Below are positions 9,566 through 18,027 of a DNA stretch of 64,000 bases, in pieces (the stretch's first letter is position 1; each line of letters opens with the position of its first letter). This stretch comes from Flexibacter flexilis DSM 6793. GTDB taxonomy: Bacteria > Bacteroidota > Bacteroidia > Cytophagales > Flexibacteraceae. The stretch is taken from the NCBI RefSeq assembly GCF_900112255.1, contig NZ_FOLE01000002.1, positions 503,854 through 567,853 of the forward strand, written 5' to 3'. Below the pieces are notes generated by a model. That model was not told the origin of the DNA. It did no database searches and saw nothing but the letters and a program-made list of their open reading frames with translations. The position numbers and the translations under genes were made by a program.

Positions 9566-10879
9566 TTATTTGGCGTATTTGTCCGAAAATTTCTTGAACA
9601 ATGCTTTTTGTTTGTTGCTCAAATCAATTTGGCGGCCTTGAATGTAAGCCTGTACCACATTGTTGGTACGCACGTCGAGCAAATCGCCATCGCACACCAA
9701 AAACGTAGCATCTTTGCCCGCCTCCAAGCTACCGACACGCGCATCAATGCCCAACACTTTGGCAGTGTTCAGGCTGATAGCGGCCAATGCTTCTTCTTTT
9801 TCCAAACCAAACGCGGTAGCCGTTCCCGCCTGAAACGGCAAGTTACGCGCTTCGCTGGCTTCTTGGTTGCCTTCCATGTCTATGCAATACAAAACGCCTG
9901 CTTTTTGCAACAACGACGGCAATTTGTAAGGCAAATAAACGTCTTCGTCGTCGGATTCGGGCAAGCGGTGCATACGATTAATAACCACTGCTACTTTGTT
10001 ATCTTTCAGAAAATCAGTGATTTGATAGGATTGAGAGCCGCCCACCAACACGATTTTCTTTACTTGTTTTCCTTTCGCAAACCGAACCGCTTCCATGATG
10101 TCTTTGGCTGCGTCCGTGTGTACAAACAATGTTTTTGAGCCATCAAAAAGCCCTTGCATGGCCGCCAATTTTAGATTTTTGACAACCTCTTTTTGGTTTT
10201 TATAAGAAATGGCATCATCAAACAATTGGCTGAGTTCGGCTACATTTTTATCATGAACTTTATTTTGTTCCACGCCCCCTGGTTCTGCCCACCAACCCGT
10301 TCTGCGAAAAGACGCAGGCCAGTTGATGTGTATGCCGTCGTCGGCTTTGTAAGTGGCATCTTCCCAGTTCCACGCGTCGAGCTGCACGATAGACGACTGC
10401 CCCGAAACCAACCCGCCACGCGGCGTAACTTGCGCCATCAAAACGCCATTGCTGCGCACGGTTGGCGTAATGTCAGAGTCTGTGTTATAGGCAATTAAAG
10501 CCCTTACGTGCGGGTTCACTGCGCCCACTTCCCGAAAATCCAGTGTAGCGCGTACGGCCTCAATTTCCGAAAGCCCCAGTGTAGTATTGGGCACGATAAG
10601 ACCTGGGTAAATATGTTTGCCTGTTACATCTACAATCTCATATTTGGCTTTTTCGGATGTCTGAATCGCGTCGGCAATCACCGTCAGGCGGCCATTTTCA
10701 AAACCCATTAGCCCATTTTCGACTACGCGTCCCGTAGCCGTGTGAATGGTCGCGCCCACCAACAAAAGTGGTTTGGATTGCGCAGGCGCAGGACTTGGCA
10801 CTTGTCCGAAGCTCAGGGCAGGCCATGCCGCCATTAGAGCCAAAATGCAGGTTTTCAGCGAGTTTGTCGTTTTACTCAT
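9566..10879 (-). CDS. Periplasmic amidohydrolase-family protein lacking the HxH metal motif
   Basis: The protein has 437 residues and an N-terminal signal peptide (about 1-26, ending in SFGQ). The fold signature is clear: a small N-terminal beta part (LLVGATIHTATGRVVENG), KHIYPGLIVPNTTLGLSEIE, and a C-terminal LGIDARVGSLEAGKDATFLV as in imidazolonepropionase-like amidohydrolases. Where active enzymes have PGLIDxHxH, this one reads PGLIVPNTTLG, so the first two metal ligands are absent. His residues remain at FVHTDAAKD and NRMHRLP. It may be a one-metal or non-catalytic paralogue; Bacteroidota often carry such copies beside a catalytic one. No partner copy is seen here. Confidence 0.85.
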   Translation of the reverse strand: MSKTTNSLKTCILALMAAWPALSFGQVPSPAPAQSKPLLLVGATIHTATGRVVENGLMGFENGRLTVIADAIQTSEKAKYEIVDVTGKHIYPGLIVPNTTLGLSEIEAVRATLDFREVGAVNPHVRALIAYNTDSDITPTVRSNGVLMAQVTPRGGLVSGQSSIVQLDAWNWEDATYKADDGIHINWPASFRRTGWWAEPGGVEQNKVHDKNVAELSQLFDDAISYKNQKEVVKNLKLAAMQGLFDGSKTLFVHTDAAKDIMEAVRFAKGKQVKKIVLVGGSQSYQITDFLKDNKVAVVINRMHRLPESDDEDVYLPYKLPSLLQKAGVLYCIDMEGNQEASEARNLPFQAGTATAFGLEKEEALAAISLNTAKVLGIDARVGSLEAGKDATFLVCDGDLLDVRTNNVVQAYIQGRQIDLSNKQKALFKKFSDKYAK

Positions 10880-10910
10880 ATTCGTTTTGCCTAATAATTC
10901 ACGAAAATAC

Positions 10911-10941
10911 TAAAGTTATCTATCATTTTTGCAGAAAGCAA
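10911..10941 (-). promoter_or_regulatory. Predicted promoter of the amidohydrolase gene
   Basis: On the minus strand, TTG (10939-10941), a 20-base spacer and TAACTTTA (10911-10918) come close to TTG/TAnnTTTG. It lies about 32 bp upstream of the ATG, so it gives a short leader. The last base of the -7 box departs from the consensus. Confidence 0.4.
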
Positions 10942-10949
10942 GCCCCAAT

Positions 10950-12110
10950 CTAAAACCTTTGGGGCAATTGGCGCAAACGCTCGGCGGCTTTTTCTAAGGT
11001 TTCATCATCTTTGGCAAAACAAAAACGCAAGACCTTATCTTGTTGTTTGTTGTGATAAAATACCGAAACAGGAATGGCCGCCACCCCGATTTCTTTTACG
11101 AATTTTTCGGCCAAAACCGTGTCGGATTCTTGGCTTATTTTTTCATAATTAAGTAGCTGAAAATAAGTGCCTTGTGTGGGAATAATTCCGAAGGCCGAGC
11201 CTTGCAACAAGCCTACAAATTTGTCTCGTTTTTGTTGGTAAAAACTGGCCAACTGCGTGTAGCGCGTCGGTTCTTGCATATATTCGGCAATGGCGTATTG
11301 CGTGGGCGTATGCGTAGAAAAAGTAAGGTACTGGTGGATTTTCCGAAACTCCGCACTAAAAGCCTCTGGCGCGAGGCAATAGCCGACTTTCCAGCCCGTC
11401 GTGTGGAATGTTTTTCCGAAAGAAGAAACAATAAAAGCCCTTTCGCGCAAGGCTTCGTAGCGGCTCACGGACAAATGCGGCCTTTCGTCGAAACTCATAA
11501 ACTCGTACACTTCATCACTGATAATAATAATGTCCGTATCTGCAACCAAAGCGGCGAGCGTATCCATGTCGGACGGTGTCCAGACGTAGCCCGTCGGGTT
11601 GTGGGGCGTGTTTAGAATAATGGCGCGTGTTTTTGGGGTAATCGCGGCACGAATTTGCGCCCAATCTGGCCTGAAATCTGGAGCTTGCAAAGCCACAAAA
11701 ACTGGTTTGCCACCGTTGAGTTCGATGGCGGGCACATAGCTGTCATAACACGGCTCTAACACAATTACTTCATCTGTTGGGCGCACAATGGCCGTAATGG
11801 CCGCATAAAGAGCTTCGGTTGCCCCCGACGTAATCGTAATTTCGGTATCAGGATTATAAATGGCAGCGTATTGCGTGGCCACCATTTGGGCGATGGCTTG
11901 CCGCAGAGCAGGCACACCGAAAGTATGCGCGTATTGGTTTTGGCCGCTGCGGGCGTACTTGTTGAGCAATTCGAGCAAATAGGCATCGCACGGAAAATTG
12001 GGGAATCCTTGCGATAAGTTAATGGCCTCGTATTGAGCCGCCAACGCGGACATAACACTAAAAATGGTTGTGCCAACTTGTGGCAATTTGGTGCGAAGAG
12101 TTACTGACAT
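10950..12110 (-). CDS. Methionine/kynurenine-type PLP aminotransferase
   Basis: The protein has 386 residues. It is a fold-type I class I/II aminotransferase: NLSQGFPNFPCDAYL near the N-terminus, SGATEALYAAI, the substrate/PLP segment NTPHNPTGYVW, SDEVYEF, and the Schiff-base lysine in SSFGKTFHTTGWKVGYC. The pattern matches the YbdL/MtnE-like methionine aminotransferase and kynurenine aminotransferase group, which transfers amino groups from Met, Phe or kynurenine to 2-oxo acids. The substrate cannot be fixed from sequence. A tryptophan 2,3-dioxygenase gene occurs at 28 kb, so a kynurenine role is possible. It lies 70 bp upstream of the amidohydrolase gene. Confidence 0.88.
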   Translation of the reverse strand: MSVTLRTKLPQVGTTIFSVMSALAAQYEAINLSQGFPNFPCDAYLLELLNKYARSGQNQYAHTFGVPALRQAIAQMVATQYAAIYNPDTEITITSGATEALYAAITAIVRPTDEVIVLEPCYDSYVPAIELNGGKPVFVALQAPDFRPDWAQIRAAITPKTRAIILNTPHNPTGYVWTPSDMDTLAALVADTDIIIISDEVYEFMSFDERPHLSVSRYEALRERAFIVSSFGKTFHTTGWKVGYCLAPEAFSAEFRKIHQYLTFSTHTPTQYAIAEYMQEPTRYTQLASFYQQKRDKFVGLLQGSAFGIIPTQGTYFQLLNYEKISQESDTVLAEKFVKEIGVAAIPVSVFYHNKQQDKVLRFCFAKDDETLEKAAERLRQLPQRF

Positions 12111-12210
12111 TTTGGGAATAGAATAATTTTTGAAAAGGAAAATCTATTTGCAAAAAAGCAATTATTCCCCAAAAGGCAATACATTTCAAAGCCGAAACAT
12201 TTTTGAAATA

Positions 12211-12246
12211 AAAACAAAAAGTCGTGGCACAACCCCGCACCACGAC
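12211..12246 (-). terminator. Rho-independent terminator after the 591-residue T9SS protein gene
   Basis: The stem GTCGTGG/CCACGAC (12221-12227 with 12240-12246) is followed on the minus strand by a T-rich run. It sits 25 bp after the stop codon of the upstream gene. Confidence 0.7.
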
Positions 12247-12271
12247 CCCGAAAAACATACAAATCAGCTGT

Positions 12272-14047
12272 TTATTTCACTACCGACACTTTCCGCACAC
12301 CAAGCGGCGCACCGTCGGCATAGACTTGCAACACATACATTCCTGCCGCCAATGGCGCAGTGTTCAGCCGCAACGTATCGCCTGTGAGGGACATTTCTTG
12401 TTCAATTAGCACTTTGCCTGTCCCGACTTCGCTCATGCGTACCACCGCCGACTTACAAGCCGAAGGCAAACCGTAGTTTACACTTACGCTGTTGCTGGCT
12501 GGGTTTGGGTAAGCCTCACCCACAAACACGCCTTTCTGTACGGGCTTATTGCCTACAATGCCTTGCGGCGTAACAATCGCTGTGAGCGTATCCTTACAAC
12601 CCCAAAAATTCGTAATCACGAGCGTAACAGGCAAGCCGTTAGGGTGTGCCGAAGGGCTAATCTGCATATTGATGGCCGTGTCGATACTTACCGTGCTGCC
12701 ACCAATTAGCCATTGGCAGTCCACGCTATCTTGCAAGGCCATGCCCGAATTGGAAGTGTTATAGAGCCGCAAAGTATCGCCTACCCAAGAACCTGTAAAA
12801 TTCGCCTGCAAACTATCCGAACAATAATCGGAAGGCTGCAAAAAATCCGCTACGCCTGTGTATTTGGCCATGTAATAGTCGCCATATTTTACTCCCACCG
12901 CCATCAAATCATTATTTTCGGTTACTATCAAATCAAGAGGCTGAGAACCAACATCTGCGGGATTAATATCTGGCGCGGGATTAGGCTCTGCAAAATATTT
13001 ACGCCAAAGCTCTTGGCCTGTGCCTAACTTTACTTTCGCCATAAATACCGCCTTATAACTGCCTACATTAGGAATGGTAACATTTTTTTGACCCATCATA
13101 ATCACAGAGGTATCGCGGGCTTCAATGGCACGGATATACCCCCCAGCAGTATCAAAACGAGACCATATTGTATTAAAATTTGCATCTGTACGCGAGATAT
13201 AGGTTAAATAACCACTACCCGTTCCCGAAGTATCCAATGCTCCCTTTACAATAAAGCCCCCGTCACGTAATGGCCAAGCGGCTAGAGCCATATTGTCCAT
13301 CACAAATATATTTTTCTTCTCTAAAATGAGGCCGCTCGGTAAGTCTATGTACAACATTCGATTATTATCAAAAAAATCTTCATTGTAATCTATACATAAA
13401 CGATTGTTCGGATACAAACCCGTAGAGAGAATACCTTGATTGCCTGGCATCGTATAGATTTGTTGCCATACCAAATTGCCTGAACCATCTACACGCATGG
13501 CCATCAAATCCCAATCAAAGCAATTACTTAACACTTTTTCCACTCCTCCTGCGATGACAAAACCGCCATCGGGCTGTGGATACACACCTTCACACCTGAT
13601 ACCAACACAGCCTTTCATAAATTCGCGATGCTCCAAGATTTGCCCCAAGCTATCCACCAAAAATACCCCGATGCCATGCGTGTCCTCTGGTAATGTCGCT
13701 TGTCTAAAAAAAACAATTGCCCAATAATTGCCATTGAGAGCTGGAGTTACTCCCCAACCTTCTGATTCCTGATAATAATTCACAAAGTTCTGATGCCAAA
13801 GTGTGTCGCCGTTACTGTCTTTAAAGGCTAATATTTCTGTAGTACGAGTATAGGTATTGGTAGTTGGGTTAAGGCAATAGGCATAATCTGAAACGCCTAC
13901 CCAAAAACGTTTACTCGGGCTTAATGTGGCCGTACGAATGCTTTGAGATTTGGGCAAAGGGTAGGTATTTTCCCAGACCAATGTGCCTTGCCCATAGCTA
14001 AATACATAGCTACTGAGCAGTAAGAAAAGAAGGATTAGTTTTTTCAT
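12272..14047 (-). CDS. Secreted T9SS protein with type A C-terminal sorting domain
   Basis: The protein has 591 residues and a signal peptide (about 1-20, SYVFSYGQ). The body is built of beta-strand repeats with WxxxF/Y and DSNGDTLWHQ patterns, like the delta-60/Kelch-like beta-propeller cargo of T9SS organisms. The last about 80 residues carry the type A signal: VGEAYPNPASNSVSVNYGLP, a glycine-rich strand and the terminal APLGVRKVSVVK. It should be exported through the T9SS and released or attached to surface lipopolysaccharide. No enzymatic motif is seen. It is followed by a terminator and preceded by a palindromic repeat. Confidence 0.85.
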   Translation of the reverse strand: MKKLILLFLLLSSYVFSYGQGTLVWENTYPLPKSQSIRTATLSPSKRFWVGVSDYAYCLNPTTNTYTRTTEILAFKDSNGDTLWHQNFVNYYQESEGWGVTPALNGNYWAIVFFRQATLPEDTHGIGVFLVDSLGQILEHREFMKGCVGIRCEGVYPQPDGGFVIAGGVEKVLSNCFDWDLMAMRVDGSGNLVWQQIYTMPGNQGILSTGLYPNNRLCIDYNEDFFDNNRMLYIDLPSGLILEKKNIFVMDNMALAAWPLRDGGFIVKGALDTSGTGSGYLTYISRTDANFNTIWSRFDTAGGYIRAIEARDTSVIMMGQKNVTIPNVGSYKAVFMAKVKLGTGQELWRKYFAEPNPAPDINPADVGSQPLDLIVTENNDLMAVGVKYGDYYMAKYTGVADFLQPSDYCSDSLQANFTGSWVGDTLRLYNTSNSGMALQDSVDCQWLIGGSTVSIDTAINMQISPSAHPNGLPVTLVITNFWGCKDTLTAIVTPQGIVGNKPVQKGVFVGEAYPNPASNSVSVNYGLPSACKSAVVRMSEVGTGKVLIEQEMSLTGDTLRLNTAPLAAGMYVLQVYADGAPLGVRKVSVVK

Positions 14048-14067
14048 GAGATGGTGAAGATTAAAAA

Positions 14068-14140
14068 CAACCCCACCTAAATCCTCCCCGAAGGGAGGAC
14101 TTCAAGTACCACTCCCCAGTGAGGAGGTCGGGTGGGGTTG
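14068..14140. repeat. REP-like compound palindrome
   Basis: The outer arms CAACCCCACC (14068-14077) and GGTGGGGTTG (14131-14140) are perfect complements. Inside lie TCCTCCC/GGGAGGA (arms 14082-14088 and 14093-14099) and a second CTCCCC...GAGGAG-like pair. The element fills the gap between two T9SS protein genes. Similar GC-rich elements with CCTCCCC cores are dispersed repeats in many Bacteroidota genomes. It could also end transcription of the 1092-residue protein gene. Confidence 0.65.
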
Positions 14141-14161
14141 AGTCGTTGGTTTTGAATGAAA

Positions 14162-17100
14162 TTATTTAATCACCGCTAACTTACGGCTTTGGACTACTTT
14201 GCCGTCCAGCAATAGCACATACGGATAAATACCAGAGGCCAAACGGCTCAAGTTTACGGTTACGTTGCCTTCGGTTTCTTGTAAGGTTTGGGTAAAGACC
14301 GCCTTGCCCGAAACTGGCGCGTACACCACGATTTGGGCTTTACCTACCGCCTCTTCGGGTAATGTGTAGCCTATTTGCGTTTCGTAGGCAGCAGGATTAG
14401 GGGCACTGTTCCCCAAAGTGGCCTGTACTGATGATGGTGCTGCTTGGCGGTTAAGAATACCCGCTGCTGTGCGGCAGGTGCTATTGGTTGCAGTTAGGTT
14501 GCTACATTCAGGGAAGGAAACTGAAGTCCCAGCTACACTGCTTGTACTACCTACATCTTGTACATTCTCATTTTTATATCTTCTGTACTCAATATCAGAC
14601 GCTAAAGAGCTATTAATAAAGGTAAAGTTCGTGGGAAAAACAAGATTACTATGAGACCTCAGATTACGCACCTCATTGCCGTTAGGGATATTTACGCCAT
14701 TATTTGAAGGGTCTTCGCAGCCCCCTAAAGTAGATACATTGTTAATAAAGTCATGGTTTACTTTCATATTCCCTTGCAAACGGATACCTGTGCGGGCAAG
14801 GCTGGTCGTACTCACAAAGTCGTTGCAGCGAATACCCAAACTCACATTGCTGGCATCTGTGCGGTTGATATGGATACCTGTTAGGTTGTTGGTAAAGACC
14901 ACATTGTTAATCACATAAGAGCCTTTTGTACCTTCTAAAAGGATGCCATTACGGAGGTTGGTAAAATAATGAGCCCCTCTATACTCACCTGTATCAGTTG
15001 CTGCTATGGTCGTATTAATAACGAAGTTACAACCCATATTATGACCATAATAACCTGTCTCTCTGAAAGTCCACTCGCCTCCATATTCAATTTGCGTTGC
15101 GCTTGAGCCAGTAATTGTTAGACTTCTAAACTTATCTGTATAATCATAGTTAGTTGTATTAGAGGCATAAATACCAAACACATTCCCATAATCCATAAGA
15201 GTAGCCTCATTCCCAACACCTTTCACTATACTTTGCATACCAATTTTCTGACGTTCCGCACGGATTTGAATAGTACCCTCGTAGTTGGTTGGCAGATAAC
15301 AAGATCCATAATTACCTATATGAATATTTACACCATATTGGGTTGTGTAAGAATATCCATCTGTAATTGCTATTGCACTTTCAATCTGTCCGTTGGTATG
15401 CCAAACCGCCGCTATTTTATTGTTCTGAAAAACACAATCAGTATAATAAAAAGTTTTTGAATCAGAGGAAGGATAATATATTTTATAATCATGATTCGTA
15501 AAACGAATACCATACAACGCATTGCGGAATAAATTAGAGCTAAATGAAGTACTTGCTGTATAGACATAGACACTGTCATTATTTCCAATATGGGTATGCG
15601 TATAGAACCCTGCATTGTTATATGGGAATAACATAAATTCTTGTTCACTATCAAAAATATTATTTTTAATCGTTCGATTATTGATATTACCCCCATAGTA
15701 TAGCCTAAATCCTTCTGTACCAGCAAATTGAATACTTTTCAGGTTATTCAAGAAAGATGTACGACAAATATCTGCTAACATCCCATTTTTTAGCACCAAT
15801 CCACTATAACTATCTCTAATAATTGCATTTGTACCAGCATTAGTAGAAGGGTTATTGTCCTTTCCTGTGCTACTTCTTGTTTTTAAAAGACCTGTTCCTT
15901 TTACAATGATGCCACCCCACATCGTGTTACAAGCAGCCCGAAGTGTACAGCCTTCCAATACAAGCGTACCACTTGCCAGCGTAATATACGAACCAGTTAC
16001 AGAACGATTCAGTTTCTCTGCAGGGCCATAAGGTTGTGAAATTTCAATCGGGCTAGGATCACCACCAGTAATAGGTGTTTGGGTTGCTACCCCCACTACT
16101 CTAAACTCAGTGGAGGTAAGTGTAGTAGTTCCTGATAGATTCAGTGTAATATCACCAGCTACCAAATACTTATTAGTAGGCGAAGTCGGCAATGACGTAT
16201 AAGTAGTGTTAGTACCCGCCGAACCTAATACCGTAAATTGGCTTAAATCAAAACCGCAGCAATCCAGTACATTTACGGTTTGCGTAAACTCCTTCGTGCA
16301 GCCCTGTGTATTCGTAATCACTAATTTTACTTGGGCGTTGCCGACTCCTGCAAAACTCAGGCTTGGACTCGCACCCGTATAAGTAGATGTCGTGCCGTTG
16401 GCGTTGGTTACTGTCCATGCATAGCTATAACCCGCTACATTGGTGGCACTGGCTGCAAATGGCGTAGAAGAACAAGCAACAGTGTTAGACAAAGTCATGG
16501 TAGCTGAGATAGGCGACAAATCCACTGTATAAGGCGCAGAAGTTACGATACAACCCGTAGCCGTTGTACAAGCTACTGTATAGTGGCCGCTTTGGGTCGC
16601 TGTATATTGTTCGGTAGTGGCACCATTGATAGCTACGCCATCATTATACCACTGAAAGCCTGTATAATATGCGTTTCCTGTTGTTTTCAATTCAACAAAA
16701 TCACATGTTTGATCCAAAGGAAAAACAGGAGCATCTGCTTGCTTTATAGAAGTACGCAGTATAGCCATACCATTATTCCAAAAACCACAATTATTCGGGA
16801 AATTTATATAAGCCAAATAGTTGCTGCCAGGCTCATTCGTAAAATTGTATGGTGCCTGATTAAAATTTATAGTCGTAGGTAAAGGCCCTGTTAGATAATA
16901 GTTCACCTGTTGGTTATTGGAGTATTGTATTGTAACAGTATAGGAACTAACAGGAGCCTGCCAAGCTGGTATGGTAAGATTGGTCGTTATTTGTGCAGGA
17001 AACATTCCATTATCACAAACCAAATATTCATATGGATACTCTGCCGCTACAGAATGCGAAAGAATTGTTATAAAAGGATTAAAATCATATGATGACATTG

Positions 17101-17440
17101 TTGCGCTACCAACGCTTACAGTAAAAAAATTATTAGCTAGTGACGAAGCTACCTCATCTGTGCTACTGGCCACTATTTTATACTGAAATGCTCCATCAGG
17201 CAACGAATTTGCTGCAATGGTAAATTGGCCGTTAGAACCAATAGAAGGCAAATTACTATAAAAATCGTACGATAAAGTAGCAGGGTTTTGCTTGAACAAC
17301 TTCACATAAAACGTTCCTGCTGAATAAGTATTTTCACATTCATCTTTCACCACGCCATAAATGGCTGTGCCAGAGGTTTGAGCATAAACACTTACGGCCA
17401 TTGCCATACACAGCAACAGCAACATTGTAATTTTTCGCAT
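14162..17440 (-). CDS. Large secreted T9SS protein with Ig-like and beta-helix regions
   Basis: The start at 17440 (1092 residues) is chosen because it begins a signal peptide (MRKITMLLLLCMAMAVSVYA); the longer frame upstream runs through a G tract. After an N-terminal beta domain come PKD/Ig-like segments (YTVACTTATGC, TFAASATNVAGYSYAW-like). A right-handed beta-helix region follows, with Asn/Gly-rich turns (NNLKSIQFAGTEGFRLYYGG, NGILLEGTKGSYVINN, LTGIHINRTDASNVSLG). The end is a type A T9SS signal (GNSAPNPAAYETQIGYTLP...KVVQSRKLAVIK). It is probably a surface or secreted polysaccharide-binding or adhesin protein; no catalytic residues can be assigned. Confidence 0.85.
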   Translation of the reverse strand: MRKITMLLLLCMAMAVSVYAQTSGTAIYGVVKDECENTYSAGTFYVKLFKQNPATLSYDFYSNLPSIGSNGQFTIAANSLPDGAFQYKIVASSTDEVASSLANNFFTVSVGSATMSSYDFNPFITILSHSVAAEYPYEYLVCDNGMFPAQITTNLTIPAWQAPVSSYTVTIQYSNNQQVNYYLTGPLPTTINFNQAPYNFTNEPGSNYLAYINFPNNCGFWNNGMAILRTSIKQADAPVFPLDQTCDFVELKTTGNAYYTGFQWYNDGVAINGATTEQYTATQSGHYTVACTTATGCIVTSAPYTVDLSPISATMTLSNTVACSSTPFAASATNVAGYSYAWTVTNANGTTSTYTGASPSLSFAGVGNAQVKLVITNTQGCTKEFTQTVNVLDCCGFDLSQFTVLGSAGTNTTYTSLPTSPTNKYLVAGDITLNLSGTTTLTSTEFRVVGVATQTPITGGDPSPIEISQPYGPAEKLNRSVTGSYITLASGTLVLEGCTLRAACNTMWGGIIVKGTGLLKTRSSTGKDNNPSTNAGTNAIIRDSYSGLVLKNGMLADICRTSFLNNLKSIQFAGTEGFRLYYGGNINNRTIKNNIFDSEQEFMLFPYNNAGFYTHTHIGNNDSVYVYTASTSFSSNLFRNALYGIRFTNHDYKIYYPSSDSKTFYYTDCVFQNNKIAAVWHTNGQIESAIAITDGYSYTTQYGVNIHIGNYGSCYLPTNYEGTIQIRAERQKIGMQSIVKGVGNEATLMDYGNVFGIYASNTTNYDYTDKFRSLTITGSSATQIEYGGEWTFRETGYYGHNMGCNFVINTTIAATDTGEYRGAHYFTNLRNGILLEGTKGSYVINNVVFTNNLTGIHINRTDASNVSLGIRCNDFVSTTSLARTGIRLQGNMKVNHDFINNVSTLGGCEDPSNNGVNIPNGNEVRNLRSHSNLVFPTNFTFINSSLASDIEYRRYKNENVQDVGSTSSVAGTSVSFPECSNLTATNSTCRTAAGILNRQAAPSSVQATLGNSAPNPAAYETQIGYTLPEEAVGKAQIVVYAPVSGKAVFTQTLQETEGNVTVNLSRLASGIYPYVLLLDGKVVQSRKLAVIK

Positions 17441-18027
17441 AAAAGGAATTTTTGATTTAAATTTTTGAAAATGAGACTTTACAGGCAAATAATTGTCTGC
17501 GGGGGGGGGGGCATAACATAATACACCCATCTTGGATTTGATTGGTTTTTGTCATAAAGATGACGTTTTAGTTTTAAAGAATATAAATATAAAAAAGAGT
17601 TGTAATAAGATATAGTAGTAAGTAATTCGGTTCTAATACAAATGAGCCGCAATCTAGTACAATAATTAATACTTTTCATAGAAAATAAACTTATATTTTC
17701 TGTATTATGGCCTATTATTGCGCTAAGCATGTATTAGGTATTCTTGATAATCTATAGGGGCTTATGATGCTGTGGGGTATTTACCCTAACAATGCCCAAA
17801 AGTTACAACAAAGCACTTTATTACTTCTATTGGAACTCTATATTTTCCTCTAAAAAATCCTTTTCGCGTATGATGCCCAAACCCACAAGTTTAATGCAGA
17901 CCTTTGTTTTTTGGGGTGAAGTGATTTAATTGCGGTGTTAGAAGCAATGCGTTGCGTTATATCGTGCTTTTATCCAACCTAATCATATTTGTTCACAAGC
18001 GTATTATCTTAAATCCTGATTACACCA
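17441..18027. other. Divergent intergenic region, 587 bp
   Basis: This AT-rich region separates the T9SS protein gene and the nucleoside transporter gene, so it must hold two promoters. Apart from the G tract I see no convincing gene, RNA or clean TTG/TAnnTTTG pair. The best plus-strand candidate is CATATTTG at 17984-17991, without a well-spaced TTG. Confidence 0.5.
17501..17511. repeat. Eleven-base G homopolymer upstream of the 1092-residue T9SS gene
   Basis: Eleven G residues in a row (C on the coding strand) lie 61-71 bp upstream of the chosen ATG. A near-match to the -7 box, ATTATTTG, lies at 17486-17493 on the same strand, so the tract may lie in a promoter spacer. Such runs slip during replication. 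Confidence 0.8.

Noticed and set aside
12058-12258. 66-codon minus-strand frame upstream of the aminotransferase
   Set aside because: It overlaps a terminator and the aminotransferase start, and shows no domain.
17441-17530. Thirty extra N-terminal residues for the 1092-residue T9SS protein
   Set aside because: They would be read through the G tract and precede a clear signal peptide start at 17440.
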